DNA of 64,000 nt from Acinetobacter pollinis (GTDB taxonomy: Bacteria; Pseudomonadota; Gammaproteobacteria; Pseudomonadales; Moraxellaceae): contig NZ_VTDQ01000001.1 of assembly GCF_015627175.1 (NCBI RefSeq), positions 62,001 to 126,000 on the forward strand, in the 5' to 3' direction. Under the pieces are notes generated by a model. The model had not been told where the DNA came from and made no database searches. It was given only the letters and a program-made list of their open reading frames with translations. Shown here piece by piece: positions 62,713 through 64,000 of this stretch. The position numbers were made by a program, and so were the translations under genes. Every line of letters begins with the position of its first letter. Within the stretch, counting starts at the first letter, position 1.

Positions 62713-63296
62713 CCCTTCATACTCATATCATCAGCGAAGATGAACAACGTCATGAAGCACTCATGCAATTAGAAGCAATCATCTTTGCAAGTGATTCCCC
62801 TGTATCAATCGCACGCTTAAAAGAAGCTTTTCAGCAGAAATACACTTCAGCGCAACTCAAAGATTTATTAAAACAATTGGCACTTTTGCAGCATGGTCGT
62901 TCCATAGAGTTAATTGAAACAGCACAAGGATTTCGTTTTCAGGTTCGCGCAAAATATAGTAGTATTATTTCACAGGTCTGGCCTGAACGTCCTGTAAAGC
63001 TGTCTTCATCACTTCTTGAAACCATTGCTGTGGTTGCATACCATCAACCCGTTACACGTGCAGATATCGAACAAATACGTGGTGTAACAAATAATAGTCA
63101 AATATTAAGAAACTTATTTGATTTGGGTTGGATTAAAGAATCTGGTTTTCGTGAACTTCCAGGAAGACCAGCTTTGTTAGTCACCACCCCACAATTTTTA
63201 AATGCTTTTGGTCTATCTGCTTTAGATCAACTGCCTCCCCTACAGGATACCAAGGAAGCTTTCATGACACTGGATGCCAATACCCCAAAGTCGTGA
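62709..63296 (+). CDS. scpB: Segregation and condensation protein B
   Basis: ScpB dimers bind ScpA within the Smc complex through tandem winged helices. The 195 residues show ALMQLEAIIFASDSPVSIARL near the start, LELLETAQGF-like IELIETAQGFRFQV, and ETIAVVAYHQPVTRADIEQIRG near 110-130. It overlaps scpA (ATGA), as in most bacteria. rluB follows after 41 bases, the conserved scpA-scpB-rluB order. Confidence 0.95.
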   Translation: MTLHTHIISEDEQRHEALMQLEAIIFASDSPVSIARLKEAFQQKYTSAQLKDLLKQLALLQHGRSIELIETAQGFRFQVRAKYSSIISQVWPERPVKLSSSLLETIAVVAYHQPVTRADIEQIRGVTNNSQILRNLFDLGWIKESGFRELPGRPALLVTTPQFLNAFGLSALDQLPPLQDTKEAFMTLDANTPKS

Positions 63297-63337
63297 ATAG
63301 GTGGACTGTTGCTTGATTAATTCTAAGGTTTACTGTT

Positions 63338-64000
63338 ATGAGTGAAAAGTTACAAAAAGTTCTTGCCCGTGTTGGTTTAGGGTCTCGCCGTTACATGGAA
63401 GAAGTTATTGCTGCTGGCCGTGTAAGTGTAAATGGTAAGGTCGCTCAAGTTGGCGAGCGTATCGAGTTTGGTGATGAACTTCGTATTGATGGCCGTAAGG
63501 TACAATTTCAACTTGAAGAAGAAATCCGTCGTCGTGTGCTCGTATACTACAAACCAGAAGGTGAAATTTGCTCTCGCAATGATCCAGAACAAAGACCGAC
63601 TGTATTTGATAATCTTCCTCAAATTGCAAATGACCGTTGGGTTATGGTGGGTCGTCTAGACATTAACAGTACTGGTTTACTGTTGTTTACAAATGATGGT
63701 GAACTTGCAAACCGACTTATGCATCCTTCAAATGAGGTTGAGCGTGAATATGCTGTGCGTGTTATGGGTGACTTAACACCACAAATGCGCCAGACCTTAA
63801 TTAAAGGTGTAGAGCTTGAGGATGGGCCTGCAAAATTCGAGTCTATCTCTGATTTAGGTGGTGAAGGAATCAACCGTTGGTATCAAGTAGTTGTAAAAGA
63901 AGGACGTAATCGCGAAGTACGTCGCCTCTTTGAATCTCAAGAATTAAAAGTAAGTCGTTTACTACGTACTCGCTATGGCTCCGTCATTTTACCAAGAGAA
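63338..64000 (+). CDS. rluB: 23S rRNA pseudouridine-2605 synthase, N-terminal 221 residues (runs off window end)
   Basis: RluB forms pseudouridine at position 2605 of 23S rRNA. From ATG 63338 the protein has an S4-like RNA-binding domain ([20 protein letters not shown] and [16 protein letters not shown], residues 3-60). The RsuA-type catalytic domain has the active Asp in [20 protein letters not shown] near 111. The RxxREVRRLF motif [14 protein letters not shown] is near 195. The frame is open to the last base. The RluB versus RluE/RsuA choice rests on scpB linkage and length. Confidence 0.95.
   Translation, partial: MSEKLQKVLARVGLGSRRYMEEVIAAGRVSVNGKVAQVGERIEFGDELRIDGRKVQFQLEEEIRRRVLVYYKPEGEICSRNDPEQRPTVFDNLPQIANDRWVMVGRLDINSTGLLLFTNDGELANRLMHPSNEVEREYAVRVMGDLTPQMRQTLIKGVELEDGPAKFESISDLGGEGINRWYQVVVKEGRNREVRRLFESQELKVSRLLRTRYGSVILPRE

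Overview
The window is a chromosomal segment of a gammaproteobacterium, most likely the genus Acinetobacter (Moraxellaceae). This rests on the OmpA at 33568-34662, whose N-terminus, barrel and OmpA_C domain read like the Acinetobacter OmpA/Omp38 family from memory, on AT-rich composition, and on gene order. Several proteins differ visibly from the A. baumannii versions I remember, so a non-baumannii species is likely. No database search was possible. I see no insertion sequence, prophage, integron or CRISPR array. The window is mostly core genome with one accessory fimbrial block.

Layout. 1-7.7 kb: hemA (partial), a TPR lipoprotein-pathway neighbour, lolB, ispE, four identical tRNA-Gln(UUG) genes, prs, rplY, pth, panD, then an FMN riboswitch driving ribB. 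7.7-19 kb: a DUF1289 protein, trhO, a TauE/SafE permease, birA-coaX, a membrane diguanylate cyclase, ffh, ypjD, dusC, yegP, ygfZ and an MdtD-like exporter. 19-23.4 kb: a minus-strand operon of TonB-dependent receptor, old-yellow-enzyme reductase and AEC permease. 23.5-31.3 kb: mutM-ppiC, mscL, typA, xanP, rsmC, lysP. 31.3-32.9 kb: an unusual leader (7-codon ORF, hairpins, terminator), rtcB and a coupled 52-aa basic protein. 32.9-41 kb: kbp, ompA, a SutA-like gene, two ubiquinone hydroxylases, pepP, ygfB, a coiled-coil gene, zapA and 6S RNA. 41-51.2 kb: folP, ftsH, rlmE, yhbY, a DOMON-like protein, carAB, greA. 51.3-56.6 kb: a compact chaperone-usher pilus locus preceded by a truncated mini-pilin. 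56.6-64 kb: acpP-fabG-fabD, rpmF-yceD, epmC, a membrane-anchored hypothetical, yciO, scpA-scpB and rluB (partial).

How the genes fit together. Many encode translation and RNA functions (tRNA-Gln array, pth, trhO, dusC, ygfZ, rsmC, rlmE, yhbY, rluB, rtcB, epmC, ffh, typA, 6S RNA). Others form cofactor and precursor supply (hemA, ispE, prs, panD-coaX for CoA, ribB, birA, folP, carAB, ubiH pair) and fatty-acid synthesis (fabD-fabG-acpP). Envelope functions include lolB, ompA, mscL, ftsH and the pilus.

The points most worth a second look are the attenuator-like leader before rtcB with its Leu-rich 7-codon ORF, the basic mini-protein coupled to rtcB, the TonB receptor/ene-reductase/permease operon of unknown substrate, a perfect CRP/Vfr-type site in front of the major pilin, the mini-pilin, the antisense overlap of folP with 6S RNA, and a 14-bp palindrome inside the yciO promoter.
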